Translations under genes and position numbers: made by a program
In this document: in pieces, positions 41,597 through 50,459 of the stretch
How the letters are laid out: each line of letters opens with the position of its first letter
Position numbering within the stretch: the stretch's first letter is position 1
Notes under the pieces: generated by a model
What the model saw: the letters and a program-made list of their open reading frames with translations, nothing else
Databases searched by the model: none
Told to the model about the DNA's origin: nothing
Origin: Armatimonadota bacterium
GTDB taxonomy: Bacteria; Armatimonadota; Fimbriimonadia; Fimbriimonadales; Fimbriimonadaceae
DNA: 64,000 nucleotides
Assembly: GCA_018268395.1 (NCBI GenBank)
Contig: JAFDWQ010000001.1
Location: 834,644 to 898,643 of the forward strand
Reading direction: 5' to 3'

Positions 41597-43009
41597 ATGT
41601 CTGACGAGACGGGCCACGAGCCGATCACATTGCAGGGTGCCGGACCGCTCCTGGCGCCACCGGTCGTGCCAGAGAAACCTCGCGCCACGTGGGTCTGGGG
41701 GTTCCTCTTAGCGCTTTTCACGCTGTTGATCGGCATGCGTTTCCTCGTTTCGCCCGAACCTGCCGCCCACGGATTCGACGATGCCTCCGCCGACAGCACC
41801 TTCCGGATCGCCCTCGTCTCCCGCCAAGCCGGCTCGCTGCTCTCGACCCGAGCGTCGTCCGACGCGCTCAAGGCGCCTTCGTCCCGCGAATTGAAGGAAG
41901 TCAAGGACAAGGTCTCGCCCTTCGCCAAGACCGATACGTTGGCCGCCACTTATGATCTCGCGATCGGCCGCGAACTCGGCCTTGAACCGGATCCGGCCGC
42001 GCTCGAGCTTTTGGAGAAGGGAAAGCCCGAAGAGGCCGCGATCGCACGACTCTACCGCGACGTCCCTCTCGGAGAGGACGCCCTGGCCACCCTCGAAAAG
42101 AACCCACCCGAGGGTTTCGTCGGCAAGGTCGTCCTGTCCCATGCCAAGTCCGAAGCCACGGGCCGGACGGTACGGGCGGTCGACGACGTCGATGTCATGA
42201 AGGCAGGGCTCGGCGGCCTTCTCATGATCGGAGTGGCCTTCCTCGGACTGCTCGTCCTTGCCCTGTCGCCGGTGCTCATCAAAGCTTTCAAGAAAGCTGG
42301 GATGATCGGCCCGATCGAACGGCCGGACAAGAGCACGGGCGACCGTATGGCGGGTCGGACCGTCGTCTTCATCGTTTGCTTCTTGGCGGTCATGTCATTC
42401 GTTCCGATCGCTCTTCAAGGACGGCTTGTCACGGGAGTCTCGAGCGTCATCGCATATCTCGCCCTGATCGGCCTTGTCGGGTTCTTGAGTTCCCAGCCGT
42501 TCCTCGGCAAGGGCGACACGGTCCGCGAGGTCTTCGGGCGGTCGGACCGGAAGCCGGCCCTGGCATTGATGGGGGCCATGGCGTTCGCGGCGAACATTCC
42601 GATCGTGTTCCTGACGGCACTGATCGGGACCCGCCTGTTCCCGAACATGCCCGCACCCCACCATCCGGTTTCCGAGATGGTCGGGAAAGATTTGAACCCG
42701 GTCACGGTCGCTTGCCTCTTCGTCATGGTCGGCGTCATGGCCCCCATCGTCGAGGAGACGGCGTTCCGGGGATACCTCTTTAAGGGACTCCTCGCGTACT
42801 TGAAACCCGTGCCTTCGATCGCGTTGTGCGGGTTCTTGTTCGCGGCCATCCATCCCCAGGGCGTGTTGCTCTGGGTCCCGCTCGCTTTGGTCGGCGCGAT
42901 GGCGGCGGTTTTGACAGGTTGGACGCGGTCGCTCCTGCCCGCGATGGTGATGCACGGGCTGCACAATTCGTTCCTCCTCATCGTCGGCTTTACGGTCCTC
43001 GGGTCATGA
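41597..43009 (+). CDS. CPBP-family intramembrane metalloprotease
   Basis: 470 residues. One N-terminal helix (about 32-50) is followed by a soluble domain of about 130 residues, then several membrane helices. The CPBP (Rce1/CaaX-protease-like) motifs are in the last third: EETAFRGYLF (EExxxR), FLFAAIHPQG (FxxxH) and MHGLHNSFLL. These give the Glu and His residues of the active site. The substrate is unknown. It overlaps the cysteine desulfurase start by 4 nt. Confidence 0.85.
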   Translation: MSDETGHEPITLQGAGPLLAPPVVPEKPRATWVWGFLLALFTLLIGMRFLVSPEPAAHGFDDASADSTFRIALVSRQAGSLLSTRASSDALKAPSSRELKEVKDKVSPFAKTDTLAATYDLAIGRELGLEPDPAALELLEKGKPEEAAIARLYRDVPLGEDALATLEKNPPEGFVGKVVLSHAKSEATGRTVRAVDDVDVMKAGLGGLLMIGVAFLGLLVLALSPVLIKAFKKAGMIGPIERPDKSTGDRMAGRTVVFIVCFLAVMSFVPIALQGRLVTGVSSVIAYLALIGLVGFLSSQPFLGKGDTVREVFGRSDRKPALALMGAMAFAANIPIVFLTALIGTRLFPNMPAPHHPVSEMVGKDLNPVTVACLFVMVGVMAPIVEETAFRGYLFKGLLAYLKPVPSIALCGFLFAAIHPQGVLLWVPLALVGAMAAVLTGWTRSLLPAMVMHGLHNSFLLIVGFTVLGS

Positions 43010-44145
43010 GGATCTACCTCGACCACGCGGCCACGACGCCGCTCGCTCCGGAAGCCCGAGCGGCGATGGAGCCGTGGCTGTCTCCCACAGCCAACCCGTC
43101 TTCGCTCCACGCCGAGGGACGGGCCGCGCGTCAAGCCATCGATCAAGCGCGAGAGGCGGTGGCCACAGCGTTCGGATGCCTGTTCGGCGAAGTCGTCTTC
43201 ACGTCGTGCGGGACAGAAGCCGCCAACCTGGCCGTGATCGGCACGGCGCTCGCCTCGGAAGATCCGGGCAGAAAGCGCATCCTTATCGGTGCCGCAGAAC
43301 ACCATTGCGTGCTGCACGCGAGGCCCCTTCTCGCGCGGCTCGGCTTTCGGACGGAGTTGGTCCCGGTCGACCGCATCGGTCGCGTCCGGCCCGAGGCGCT
43401 CGCCCGACTTTTGGGCGACGACGTCCTGCTCGTCAGCGTGATGCACGCTAACAACGAGTTGGGCACCCTCAACGACGTTCCGTCCCTCAGCGCTCTCGCC
43501 CGGGCCCACGGGGCGCTCTTCCATTGCGACGCGGTGCAGACCTTCCCCACTCCGGCCACCGTGGACGATCTGGGCGTCGATATGGTGTCCGTCAGCGGTC
43601 ACAAGGTCTATGGCCCGAAAGGGGCGGGCGCACTGTACGTGAAAGCAGGGACGGCGCTCAGCCCGGTCATGGTCGGCGGCGGACAGGAGAGGGACCTCCG
43701 TGCGGGCACGGAGGATGTGGCCGCGATCGTCGGTTTCGCCGCCGCGGTCGACGTGTGCCGTCGATCCTCGGATTCGGACGCCGTCAAGAGAAGGGCGAGG
43801 GACGCTTTCGCGCTCGACCTTATCGGGGCGGGGGCCGTCCCAACGGTCCGAACGTTCCAGGACGACGCCTTGCCCGGCCACTTCCACTGCCGCTTTCCCA
43901 GCGTGGGCGCCGAAACGCTTCTCATCAAACTCGACCGGGCCGGGATTTCCGCAAGCAGCGGCGCGGCGTGCAGCAGCGGAAGTCTCGAGGCGAGCCATGT
44001 TCTGCTCGCATGCGGTTACGACGAGCGGGAGGCCCGCGAAGGCCTGCGGTTCACATTCGGTCGCGGCTCGACGATCGATGAAGCGGGCTATGCCGCCCGG
44101 ACGGTGGCGGCAGCCGCCCAAAGCGTCATGGAGATCCGACTGTGA
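43006..44145 (+). CDS. Cysteine desulfurase (NifS/IscS family)
   Basis: 379 residues. A PLP enzyme that takes sulfur from cysteine for Fe-S or tRNA thiolation. YLDHAATTPL opens the protein; the PLP Lys is Lys200 in SGHKVYGPKG; the persulfide Cys is Cys322 in SSGAACSSGS. No IscU or SUF scaffold is adjacent. The short loop at the active Cys is of the group I (IscS/NifS) kind. Start ATG overlaps the protease stop (ATGA); the end overlaps the next gene. Confidence 0.93.
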   Translation: MRIYLDHAATTPLAPEARAAMEPWLSPTANPSSLHAEGRAARQAIDQAREAVATAFGCLFGEVVFTSCGTEAANLAVIGTALASEDPGRKRILIGAAEHHCVLHARPLLARLGFRTELVPVDRIGRVRPEALARLLGDDVLLVSVMHANNELGTLNDVPSLSALARAHGALFHCDAVQTFPTPATVDDLGVDMVSVSGHKVYGPKGAGALYVKAGTALSPVMVGGGQERDLRAGTEDVAAIVGFAAAVDVCRRSSDSDAVKRRARDAFALDLIGAGAVPTVRTFQDDALPGHFHCRFPSVGAETLLIKLDRAGISASSGAACSSGSLEASHVLLACGYDEREAREGLRFTFGRGSTIDEAGYAARTVAAAAQSVMEIRL

Positions 44146-44528
44146 GAGTCGTCGAAACCTGCCTTTATGCCGAGGATCTGGAGGCCGCCTACGCCTTCTA
44201 TGTCGGCCTGCTCGGCTTGAGGCCGGCTTTCGAGGAACGGGAACGAGGGCTGTTCCTCAAGTGCGACGACGGCATGCTGATCGTTTTCAAGGCCAGCGTC
44301 ACGGTCGTACCGGACGCGATCGTCCCGCCTCACGGCACCACGGGCCGGGGTCACATGGCCTTCGAGGCGACGGACGACGAGATCGATGAGTGGAAAGTCC
44401 GGTTGGCCGATGCGGGCGTCCCCGTCACGAAAGAGGTGCAGTGGGAGAACGGGGCCCGGTCGGTCTACTTCGACGATCCCGCTGGAAACGTCCTCGAGTT
44501 CGTCACTCCGCGCTTATGGGGGTTCTAA
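44142..44528 (+). CDS. VOC-family glyoxalase/dioxygenase-like protein
   Basis: 128 residues of one complete VOC unit: CLYAEDLEAAYAFYVGLLGL at the start, GRGHMAFEA with a possible metal His, and the end SVYFDDPAGNVLEFVTPRLWG. GTG start overlaps the desulfurase TGA (GTGA), so it is coupled to it. Small-molecule substrate unknown. Confidence 0.85.
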   Translation: MRVVETCLYAEDLEAAYAFYVGLLGLRPAFEERERGLFLKCDDGMLIVFKASVTVVPDAIVPPHGTTGRGHMAFEATDDEIDEWKVRLADAGVPVTKEVQWENGARSVYFDDPAGNVLEFVTPRLWGF

Positions 44529-44567
44529 GGAAACCACGAACGGACACTCTTCGCTTCAAGCACTTGG

Positions 44568-44573
44568 TATAGT
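44568..44573 (+). promoter_or_regulatory. -10 box TATAGT before the metal-uptake cluster
   Basis: TATAGT 13 nt before the GTG at 44587, with TTGGAG as ribosome site between. No Zur- or Fur-type palindrome was recognised around it. Confidence 0.4.
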
Positions 44574-44586
44574 CGGTTGGAGACCC

Positions 44587-44991
44587 GTGGTCCGTTTCCT
44601 TCAGCGGTTGGTCTTGGCCGTTTTGGCCGTCGGCTTCGGCTCGTTCAGCGTCGAGGCCGCCCACCATGTCGGACAGCACGAACATTGTCTCCAATGCGCG
44701 GCCCCTGTCGAACCGCGCAAGAAGGATCCCGCCGGTGCGCTGAAGCGTTACGAATCGGCGCGCGGCCAAAGCGAGCCTCCTCGCTGGGACAAGGGGACCG
44801 ACGCTGTTCCTCAAACGGCGGACTTCGGCCTACCGGTTCCGGACGCGTCGGCCGTCTTCACGATCGCCGACGACGGTCTTGCTCCGTTCATCGACCTCGA
44901 AAGAACGCTTGAGATCCCCGATCCTCCGAGCGTCCGCCCGAGCGACGTCGTACGGCTTCTCGGCCCGCCGCGCGGCCCACCGGCGTCATAG
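44587..44991 (+). CDS. Small secreted His/Cys-rich protein, probable metal-binding
   Basis: 134 residues from a GTG. The signal peptide (about residues 1-23) ends at VEAA and is followed at once by HHVGQHEHCLQCA, a compact His/Cys cluster suited to Zn or Cu. The rest is Pro/Asp-rich without a known domain. The cluster recalls DUF2946-like periplasmic proteins, but the match is weak. It leads an apparent operon with a barrel, a metal-binding protein and a permease, so a role in metal capture or sensing is likely by context. Confidence 0.6.
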   Translation: MVRFLQRLVLAVLAVGFGSFSVEAAHHVGQHEHCLQCAAPVEPRKKDPAGALKRYESARGQSEPPRWDKGTDAVPQTADFGLPVPDASAVFTIADDGLAPFIDLERTLEIPDPPSVRPSDVVRLLGPPRGPPAS

Positions 44992-45069
44992 GCTTCTCGT
45001 CGTCGCGCCCGAGCGCGTCGCGCCCAGGCGCAGGTACCGCCGACCCTTCGGCGACACGACAAGCCAAAG

Positions 45070-46179
45070 ATGACCATCTTTATCGGAAAGACCATCGCCG
45101 CCGCACTTGCGACGGCGCCGCTCGCCTCTGCCCCGTTATCGCAGGTCGAGCCCCTCGACACTCCGACCACGTCCGTGGCCCAAGACGCACCGCCCGCGGA
45201 AGGGACCGCAGCGGGTCAACAGAACAAGAACGCGTTCAATCCCCAAATCTCCCTTGTCACCGACTTCCGGTGGAACGCCGTCGACAACGACAAGTCCTCG
45301 CGCAAGCGGGCGTTCCTCAAGGAAGCCGAACTCGGCTTCGCGGCCGACGTCGACCCCTTCCTCAAAGCGGAGGCCTATGTCGCTTTCGCGGACGAGGACG
45401 GCGAGACCGTATCGGACGTCGAGGAGGCCTTCGGGCGTTACAACAACCTGGCACCCGGCCTCTCGGCGAAGTTCGGGAAGATCGCAGCCGCGATCGGTCG
45501 CGTTCAGCGCAACCACGCCGACCAGCTCAACTGGCTCGACTACCCCCTCATGGTCGAGGACTTTCTGGGGGAAGAGGGCCTTCGCGCCGGGGGAGGGTCG
45601 CTCAGTTACCTGCTTCCAGGCGAGAAGTTCCATGAGTTCACCCTTGAAGCCATGGACTCCCACGACAAGGGCATCTTTGCCGGCGGCAACGCGGGGGCTC
45701 CGGTCGTGGTCGGCGCCTATCGCACGTTCTTCGACTTCAGTGCGGACTCGTCGGCCCAGTTCGGGGTCAGCTACGCGAACGGCCCGTCACCGACAGTGGG
45801 GTCACGGTCCGACCTTGTCGCCGCCGAGTTCACGTACAAGTGGCAGCCGGGGACGCCCGGTCGCTCGATGGTCTTCGAGGCCGAAGGCTATTGGGGCAAG
45901 CAGGGCGGTCTGTCCGATCGTAAGTTCGGCGGCTTCGCGGCCGTCACGTACGAGGTCCGGCCGCGGCTCTTCGCCTACGCCAAATACGACTACAGCGAAA
46001 TCCCTGGAACGTCCGACCTGCACAAAGGTTGGAGCCTGGGTGCGACGCTGAAAGTCACCGAGTTCCACCATTGGCGTGCCGAGTTCCAACACCTTGACAG
46101 CAACTTCGAACCGGCCCGCAACCGCCTGAACCTCCAGTTCCAATGGATCATCGGCGCCCATCCCGCCCACAAGTATTGA
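45070..46179 (+). CDS. Outer-membrane beta-barrel (porin-like), metal-cluster associated
   Basis: 369 residues. A signal peptide ends around LASA and is followed by amphipathic strands with alternating aromatic residues (RAFLKEAELGFAADVDPFLK, GAYRTFFDFSADSSAQFGVSY, LFAYAKYDYSEIPG) and a barrel-type C-terminus LNLQFQWIIG. The tail has extra His (GAHPAHKY). No plug or TonB box is seen. It lies 2 nt upstream of the ZnuA-like gene, so it probably lets metal or metal chelates across the outer membrane. Confidence 0.7.
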   Translation: MTIFIGKTIAAALATAPLASAPLSQVEPLDTPTTSVAQDAPPAEGTAAGQQNKNAFNPQISLVTDFRWNAVDNDKSSRKRAFLKEAELGFAADVDPFLKAEAYVAFADEDGETVSDVEEAFGRYNNLAPGLSAKFGKIAAAIGRVQRNHADQLNWLDYPLMVEDFLGEEGLRAGGGSLSYLLPGEKFHEFTLEAMDSHDKGIFAGGNAGAPVVVGAYRTFFDFSADSSAQFGVSYANGPSPTVGSRSDLVAAEFTYKWQPGTPGRSMVFEAEGYWGKQGGLSDRKFGGFAAVTYEVRPRLFAYAKYDYSEIPGTSDLHKGWSLGATLKVTEFHHWRAEFQHLDSNFEPARNRLNLQFQWIIGAHPAHKY

Positions 46180-46181
46180 TC

Positions 46182-47174
46182 ATGAAACGCACACTCTTGA
46201 CCGCATTCGCCGCCTCATGCGCGGCCTCGTCGTTCGCCGTCGTGAAGATCGTCACGACGACACCGGACCTTGCGTCCATCGCTTCCGCCGTCGGCGGGGC
46301 CAACGTCTCCGTGTCCTCGATCCTGGTCGGAGCACGGGACCCTCACCGGATCGAAGCGAAACCCAGCTATATGAGCCGCGTCGGTGGCGCCGACCTCTTC
46401 CTTGCGATCGGGCTCGAGCTCGAAGTCGGGTACGAGCAGGCCATCCTGGACGGAAGTCGGAACCGAAAAGTCCAGGTCGGTTCGAGCGGACACGTCTACG
46501 CCTCGTCGTGGGTTCCGGTCCTCGAAAAACCGACGGGCGCCGTCTCGCGGGCCATGGGCGACATCCATCCTTACGGGAACCCCCACATCTGGCTCGACCC
46601 GTGGAACGGCAGGACGATCGCCTTTCGCCTCGCTGGAAAGTTGGGCGAACTCGACCCGGCCCACGCCGGACAGTACAAGACCAATGCCCAGGCGTTTGCT
46701 GAGCGGATCGATATCGCCATGTTCGGTGGCCAAGCCATGTCCAAATACGGAGCAGGCAAACTTTGGGACTGGCAGAAATCGGGCACCCTCCGGTCGAACG
46801 CGGGCTCCGTACTCGGCGGGTGGGCCGGAAAGATGGCCCCTCTCTATGGAAAGCAGATCGTCACGTACCACCGTTCGTTCAGCTACTTCGCCAACCGTTT
46901 CGGACTGAAGGTCGTCGACGAACTCGAACCGAAACCGGGCCTCGACCCGACGCCGGGCCATCTCGCCGAAGTCATCAAGGCCGTCTCGGCGAACGGGGTC
47001 AAGGTCATCTTGCAAGAGTCGTTCTATTCGGCGAAGCACGCGCAGCTCGTCGCGGCTCGGACGGGTGCGAAGGTCGTGACGGTGCCGCAGAACGTAGGTC
47101 ATGATTCCGCTGCCCGCGACTACGTCTCGCTCTTCGATGTGATCGTCGACAGACTGACGGCGGCGGTGAGATAG
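46182..47174 (+). CDS. Metal ABC transporter substrate-binding protein (ZnuA/MntC-like)
   Basis: 330 residues with a signal peptide (about 19). Cluster A-I fold motifs: VKIVTTTPDLASIASAVGG, the His ligand in ARDPHRIEAKPS, the second His in GNPHIWLDP, the third in TYHRSFSYFANRFGL, and Glu in LQESFYSAKHA. It lacks the long His-rich loop of many ZnuA proteins, so Mn or Zn cannot be told apart. It sits between the barrel and the permease and delivers metal to the latter. Confidence 0.9.
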   Translation: MKRTLLTAFAASCAASSFAVVKIVTTTPDLASIASAVGGANVSVSSILVGARDPHRIEAKPSYMSRVGGADLFLAIGLELEVGYEQAILDGSRNRKVQVGSSGHVYASSWVPVLEKPTGAVSRAMGDIHPYGNPHIWLDPWNGRTIAFRLAGKLGELDPAHAGQYKTNAQAFAERIDIAMFGGQAMSKYGAGKLWDWQKSGTLRSNAGSVLGGWAGKMAPLYGKQIVTYHRSFSYFANRFGLKVVDELEPKPGLDPTPGHLAEVIKAVSANGVKVILQESFYSAKHAQLVAARTGAKVVTVPQNVGHDSAARDYVSLFDVIVDRLTAAVR

Positions 47175-47178
47175 GGCC

Positions 47179-48045
47179 ATGGCGGACTTCTGGGCCCTGA
47201 TGCAGTGGCCGGTCTTGGCCGCGCTCGTGATGTCGCCCGTGCACTGCCTGTTCGGGCTGCACATCGTCCGGCGCGGCGTCATCTTTATCGACCTTGCCGT
47301 GGCCCAGACGGCCGCACTCGGAATGGCCTTTGCGGTGGCGGGCGGACACGACGTCCACTCGCCCACCGCCTATTGGTCGTCCCTGTCGTTCGCTTTGGGG
47401 GCGGCCTTGCTCATTTCGCTCTCACGGCACAAGCTTGGACGCGTGCCCCACGAGGCGGTCATCGGGATCATCTTCGTTCTGGCCTCCGCGATGGGGATCG
47501 TCGTGCTCGAACAATCGCCGCACGGACTCGAAGAACTCAAGGACATCTTGAGCGGGAGCATCCTTCTGGTCCAACAGCAGGACGTCTCTGCGACGGCGGT
47601 GGCCTATGGCACGATCTTGGTCGCGATGCTCGCCCTATGGCGCTGGACCACGGCTGTGACCCTCCGTTCTGAAAACGCCCCTAAAGGCCTCTGGAGGACG
47701 CTCTGCGACTTTGCGTTCTACGGGCTGTTGGCGTTCGTCGTCGCGTCGTCGGTCAAGATCGCCGGGGTGCTCGTCGTCTTTACGTGGCTCGTCATGCCGC
47801 CCGTGATCGCCTTCTTTTGGCTGTCCAAGATGACGACGGCGGCGATGGTCGCCGTCCCTCTGGCCCTCTTGGGGTCGGTCGCTGGACTCTGGATGTCGTT
47901 CCGCTACGACTGGCCTACGGGCCCCGCCGTCGTGGTCGCCTTCGGAGCGGCCGTGGTCCTTGTCTATCTGGTGCGAGTCGTCGTCCCAGAACGGGCCGGT
48001 CAAAAGGAAGCGCCGCCATCCGTGGCGGAACTCGAATCAGCGTAG
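47179..48045 (+). CDS. Metal ABC transporter permease (ZnuB/MntB family)
   Basis: 288 residues with about eight membrane helices. The start MQWPVLAALVMSPVHCLFGLHIVRRG-like region, DLAVAQTAALGMAF and the late FTWLVMPPVIAFF are typical of the ABC-3 permease family. It forms the inner-membrane channel for the upstream binding protein. No ATP-binding subunit gene follows; the next gene is convergent. The ATPase must be encoded elsewhere if the transporter works. Confidence 0.9.
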   Translation: MADFWALMQWPVLAALVMSPVHCLFGLHIVRRGVIFIDLAVAQTAALGMAFAVAGGHDVHSPTAYWSSLSFALGAALLISLSRHKLGRVPHEAVIGIIFVLASAMGIVVLEQSPHGLEELKDILSGSILLVQQQDVSATAVAYGTILVAMLALWRWTTAVTLRSENAPKGLWRTLCDFAFYGLLAFVVASSVKIAGVLVVFTWLVMPPVIAFFWLSKMTTAAMVAVPLALLGSVAGLWMSFRYDWPTGPAVVVAFGAAVVLVYLVRVVVPERAGQKEAPPSVAELESA

Positions 48046-48069
48046 CGTCGGCGTCGAAAGGCGCCGACG
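48046..48069. terminator. Bidirectional terminator hairpin
   Basis: CGTCGGCG and CGCCGACG form an 8-bp stem with an 8-nt loop, filling the 24-nt gap between the convergent permease and ANTAR-regulator genes. Confidence 0.65.
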
Positions 48070-48636
48070 TCAGACTCCTTGAGCGATGATGATCGCCTCA
48101 GCGACCTCCCTCATCGACATACGCTGGTTCATGGACTGCTGCTGGATCCGTCGGTACGCTTCGGCCTCGCTGACGCCTTCCCGCTCCATGAGGACGCCCT
48201 TCGCCTTTTCCACCAGCTTGCGAGACTCGAGGCGCTCGGTCAGATTCGACACCTCGCTCATCAATTGGCGGTTCTGCTCGAACCGGCTCCGCGCGACTTC
48301 GATCGCCGGTGAGAGGTCGCTCGGCTTGAACGGTTTCGTCAGGTAACCGAAGACGCCCGCGTCTTTGGCCCGATCGATCAGGTCCTTGTCGGAGTAGGCG
48401 GTCAAGAGCACGCACGGGGCGATGGCTTGCCCGGCCAGTTCCTCCGCGGCCTCGATGCCGTCCATGTGAGGCATCTTGACGTCCATCACGCAAACGTCGG
48501 GACGGTGCGTCCCCGCGAGTTCGACCGCACTCCGACCGTCCTCGGCTTCCGCCACGACTTCGTAGCCTAAGGTCTCCAGCATTTGCCGGAGGTCCAGGCG
48601 GATGATGGGATCGTCGTCTGCGATGAGTACACGCAT
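48070..48636 (-). CDS. Response regulator with ANTAR RNA-binding output domain
   Basis: 188 residues. The receiver starts MRVLIADDDPIIRLDL and has the phospho-acceptor Asp52 in VMDVKMPHMDG and Lys in LTKPFK. A coiled-coil linker leads to the ANTAR domain (about residues 130-185: RKLVEKAKGVLMEREGVSEAEAYRRIQQ). ANTAR proteins bind tandem hexaloop RNA hairpins to block termination. No kinase or target leader is adjacent. TATCCT lies 23 nt upstream, so the start at 48636 has a normal leader. Confidence 0.92.
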   Translation of the reverse strand: MRVLIADDDPIIRLDLRQMLETLGYEVVAEAEDGRSAVELAGTHRPDVCVMDVKMPHMDGIEAAEELAGQAIAPCVLLTAYSDKDLIDRAKDAGVFGYLTKPFKPSDLSPAIEVARSRFEQNRQLMSEVSNLTERLESRKLVEKAKGVLMEREGVSEAEAYRRIQQQSMNQRMSMREVAEAIIIAQGV

Positions 48637-48715
48637 CTTGGTCTCCGGGGGAGCGGCCAGGATACCTTTCAGGGTCCCGGAGAGCCCGGCGGGCAAGGGT
48701 CAAAGTCAACACGCG

Positions 48716-49729
48716 ATGATCCTGAGCGTGACATTGAACCCGTGCGTGGACAAGACGTTGTTCACGGCCGGAGTCCGGCTTCACGACTCGAACAAAGTCG
48801 CCCGGACCGAGACCGACGCGGGGGGCAAAGGCGTCAACCTCTCGCGCATGGCCGCCCAACTCGGGGCGCGCACCGTCGCGACCGGTTTCATCGGGTGCGG
48901 GACCGGTCGCATGGTCGTCCACTCGCTGGAGCAGGCGGGGGCCGGTCACGACTTCGTCGAGGTCGCCGAAGAAACGAGGACGAACGTCTCCGTCGAATCC
49001 GGAGACGGGCCGCCGACGGTCTTCAGCGCCCCGGGCCCCCGTGTGGACGGACTCGAGTGGGAGCAACTGCTAACGATCGTCTCGCACCACTGCGACCGTC
49101 ACGCTTGGATCGCTATGGGCGGGTCCCTTCCGCCTGGAGCCCCTCTTGACGCGTACCGGATCCTGGGTGACTTGGCGCACCAATGCGGCGCGAGGGTCTT
49201 GCTCGACGCGGACGGAGACGCGATGAAGGAGGGCCTTCATTGTGGCCCCGGCCTCATCAAACCGAACCTGGACGAAGCCGAGAGGCTTCTCGGCCGAACG
49301 CTCGGCTCTCTCCAAGAGGCCCGGGACGGTGCGGTCGAGCTTGCCGCGTTGATGAAGCAGAGAAACGCCGACGCCTCGGTCGCCCTGTCGCTCGGTGAGC
49401 ACGGTGCCGTGCTCGTGACCCCCCGAGGCCTGTGGCTCGGGGTCCCGCCCCAGATCCAAGCCAAGAGTTCGATCGGGAGCGGTGACTCTTTCCTCGGCGC
49501 GTATTTAACGGCCCTCGGTAAAGGGCTCCATGAAAGGGATGCGCTACGGTCCGCAGTGGCGGCAGGGGCAGCGACAGCTCTGAGCGACGGCACCAGGATC
49601 GGAACCGTCGACGAAGTCGACGCCATGGAAGCGAGAACCGTGGTGCTCGACGAAAGCGACCTCGATGAGATCGATTGGCCGGCGGTCGACGCCTGGCCGT
49701 ATCTCGGCTACCCCTCGGAAACGGGATAG
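48716..49729 (+). CDS. PfkB-family sugar kinase (1-phosphofructokinase-like)
   Basis: 337 residues. MILSVTLNPCVDKT is the typical N-terminus of the 1-phosphofructokinase/tagatose-6-phosphate kinase group. GGKGVNLSRMAAQLG binds sugar, and SIGSGDSFLGAYL carries the catalytic Asp. It has an added C-terminal tail of about 30 residues (DESDLDEIDWPAVDAWP). Without a PTS or aldolase nearby the exact sugar phosphate is unknown. Confidence 0.85.
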   Translation: MILSVTLNPCVDKTLFTAGVRLHDSNKVARTETDAGGKGVNLSRMAAQLGARTVATGFIGCGTGRMVVHSLEQAGAGHDFVEVAEETRTNVSVESGDGPPTVFSAPGPRVDGLEWEQLLTIVSHHCDRHAWIAMGGSLPPGAPLDAYRILGDLAHQCGARVLLDADGDAMKEGLHCGPGLIKPNLDEAERLLGRTLGSLQEARDGAVELAALMKQRNADASVALSLGEHGAVLVTPRGLWLGVPPQIQAKSSIGSGDSFLGAYLTALGKGLHERDALRSAVAAGAATALSDGTRIGTVDEVDAMEARTVVLDESDLDEIDWPAVDAWPYLGYPSETG

Positions 49730-49754
49730 GGCCTCGCGCCACGCTTCGGCCCCG

Positions 49755-49760
49755 GTATCA
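49755..49760 (+). promoter_or_regulatory. -10 box TATCAT for tRNA-Leu
   Basis: GGTATCAT 11 nt before the tRNA 5' end. No clear -35 is seen. Confidence 0.45.
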
Positions 49761-49771
49761 TCGAACTCCTT

Positions 49772-49858
49772 GCCGGGGTGGCGGAATGGTAGACGCGGCG
49801 GTCTCAAAAACCGCTGGCCCACAAGGTCGTGCGGGTTCGAGTCCCGCCCCCGGCACCA
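49772..49858 (+). tRNA. tRNA-Leu (anticodon CAA)
   Basis: 87 nt including an encoded CCA. Acceptor GCCGGGG pairs with CCCCGGC, then A-CCA. The anticodon stem GCGGT/ACCGC holds the loop CTCAAAA with anticodon CAA, which reads UUG. A long variable arm (TGGCCCACAAGGTCGTG) and the T-arm CGGGT-TCGAGTC-CCGCC fit a class II leucine tRNA. Confidence 0.96.
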
Positions 49859-49925
49859 ATCCCGTCTGTTCGCCGTCAGGACCGGTCCAGGAAAACCCGA
49901 CCAGGGAATATTCGTCCGACTTGCA

Positions 49926-50459
49926 GTGAAACCGGTATTCGCCTTACTCGCGCTGTGGTGTGCGGCCCTTTCGTCCGCGCAGAGCCTTCATTTTTCAGCG
50001 GACGGGTGCATTCCGTTCGAAACGATCGCCGGGACGACCGACGGTCGGCTCCTCGATGCGCGCGTCGACGTCCTACGGTGCAAACGCGACTGGGACGAGT
50101 ACTTCAGCGCTCAGTTCGGCGCCGGCGGGCCGGTCTTCACGTCGCTCGTCCAACCGGACATTTGTCGGGAGCAAGTGATCGCCGTCAACCTGGGCAACGC
50201 CGGTACCGCGGGAGTACGGCCCGTCGTCCGGTCCGTCCGTTCCCTTGGAGGCGGTCTTTGGGAGGTCGTCGTCGACGCCACACGCCCCGAAGGCCTCTCG
50301 CAGGACGTCGCCGGCATCTTCAGCCCGTACGTCGCGTTCCGAACGCCCTATGGACCTGACGACTACGACGTCGTGATCCTGGACGGCAAGAAGCGGGACA
50401 CCTTGAGGCTACGTTCGGAACCTGCACGGCGTCGATGGGATTGGAGGGATGGACGATGA
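49926..50459 (+). CDS. Secreted PrcB-like domain protein
   Basis: 177 residues from GTG 49926 with a signal peptide (LLALWCAALSSAQS). The core (WDEYFSAQFG, REQVIAVNLGNAGTAGVRPVVRSV, GGGLWEVVVDAT) resembles the PrcB C-terminal domain found in protease-complex and inhibitor-like proteins. It overlaps the next gene, which has a clearer version of the same domain, by 4 nt. The two look like a tandem duplication with divergence. Function unknown. Confidence 0.6.
   Translation: MKPVFALLALWCAALSSAQSLHFSADGCIPFETIAGTTDGRLLDARVDVLRCKRDWDEYFSAQFGAGGPVFTSLVQPDICREQVIAVNLGNAGTAGVRPVVRSVRSLGGGLWEVVVDATRPEGLSQDVAGIFSPYVAFRTPYGPDDYDVVILDGKKRDTLRLRSEPARRRWDWRDGR

Noticed and set aside
42415-44121. 568-codon minus-strand frame opposite the CPBP protease and cysteine desulfurase
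   Set aside because: Both plus-strand genes are clear and overlap by ATGA. The minus frame has shadow composition only.
44528-44587. Zur or Fur box before the metal cluster
   Set aside because: No AT-rich dyad of the expected type was found in the intergenic region.
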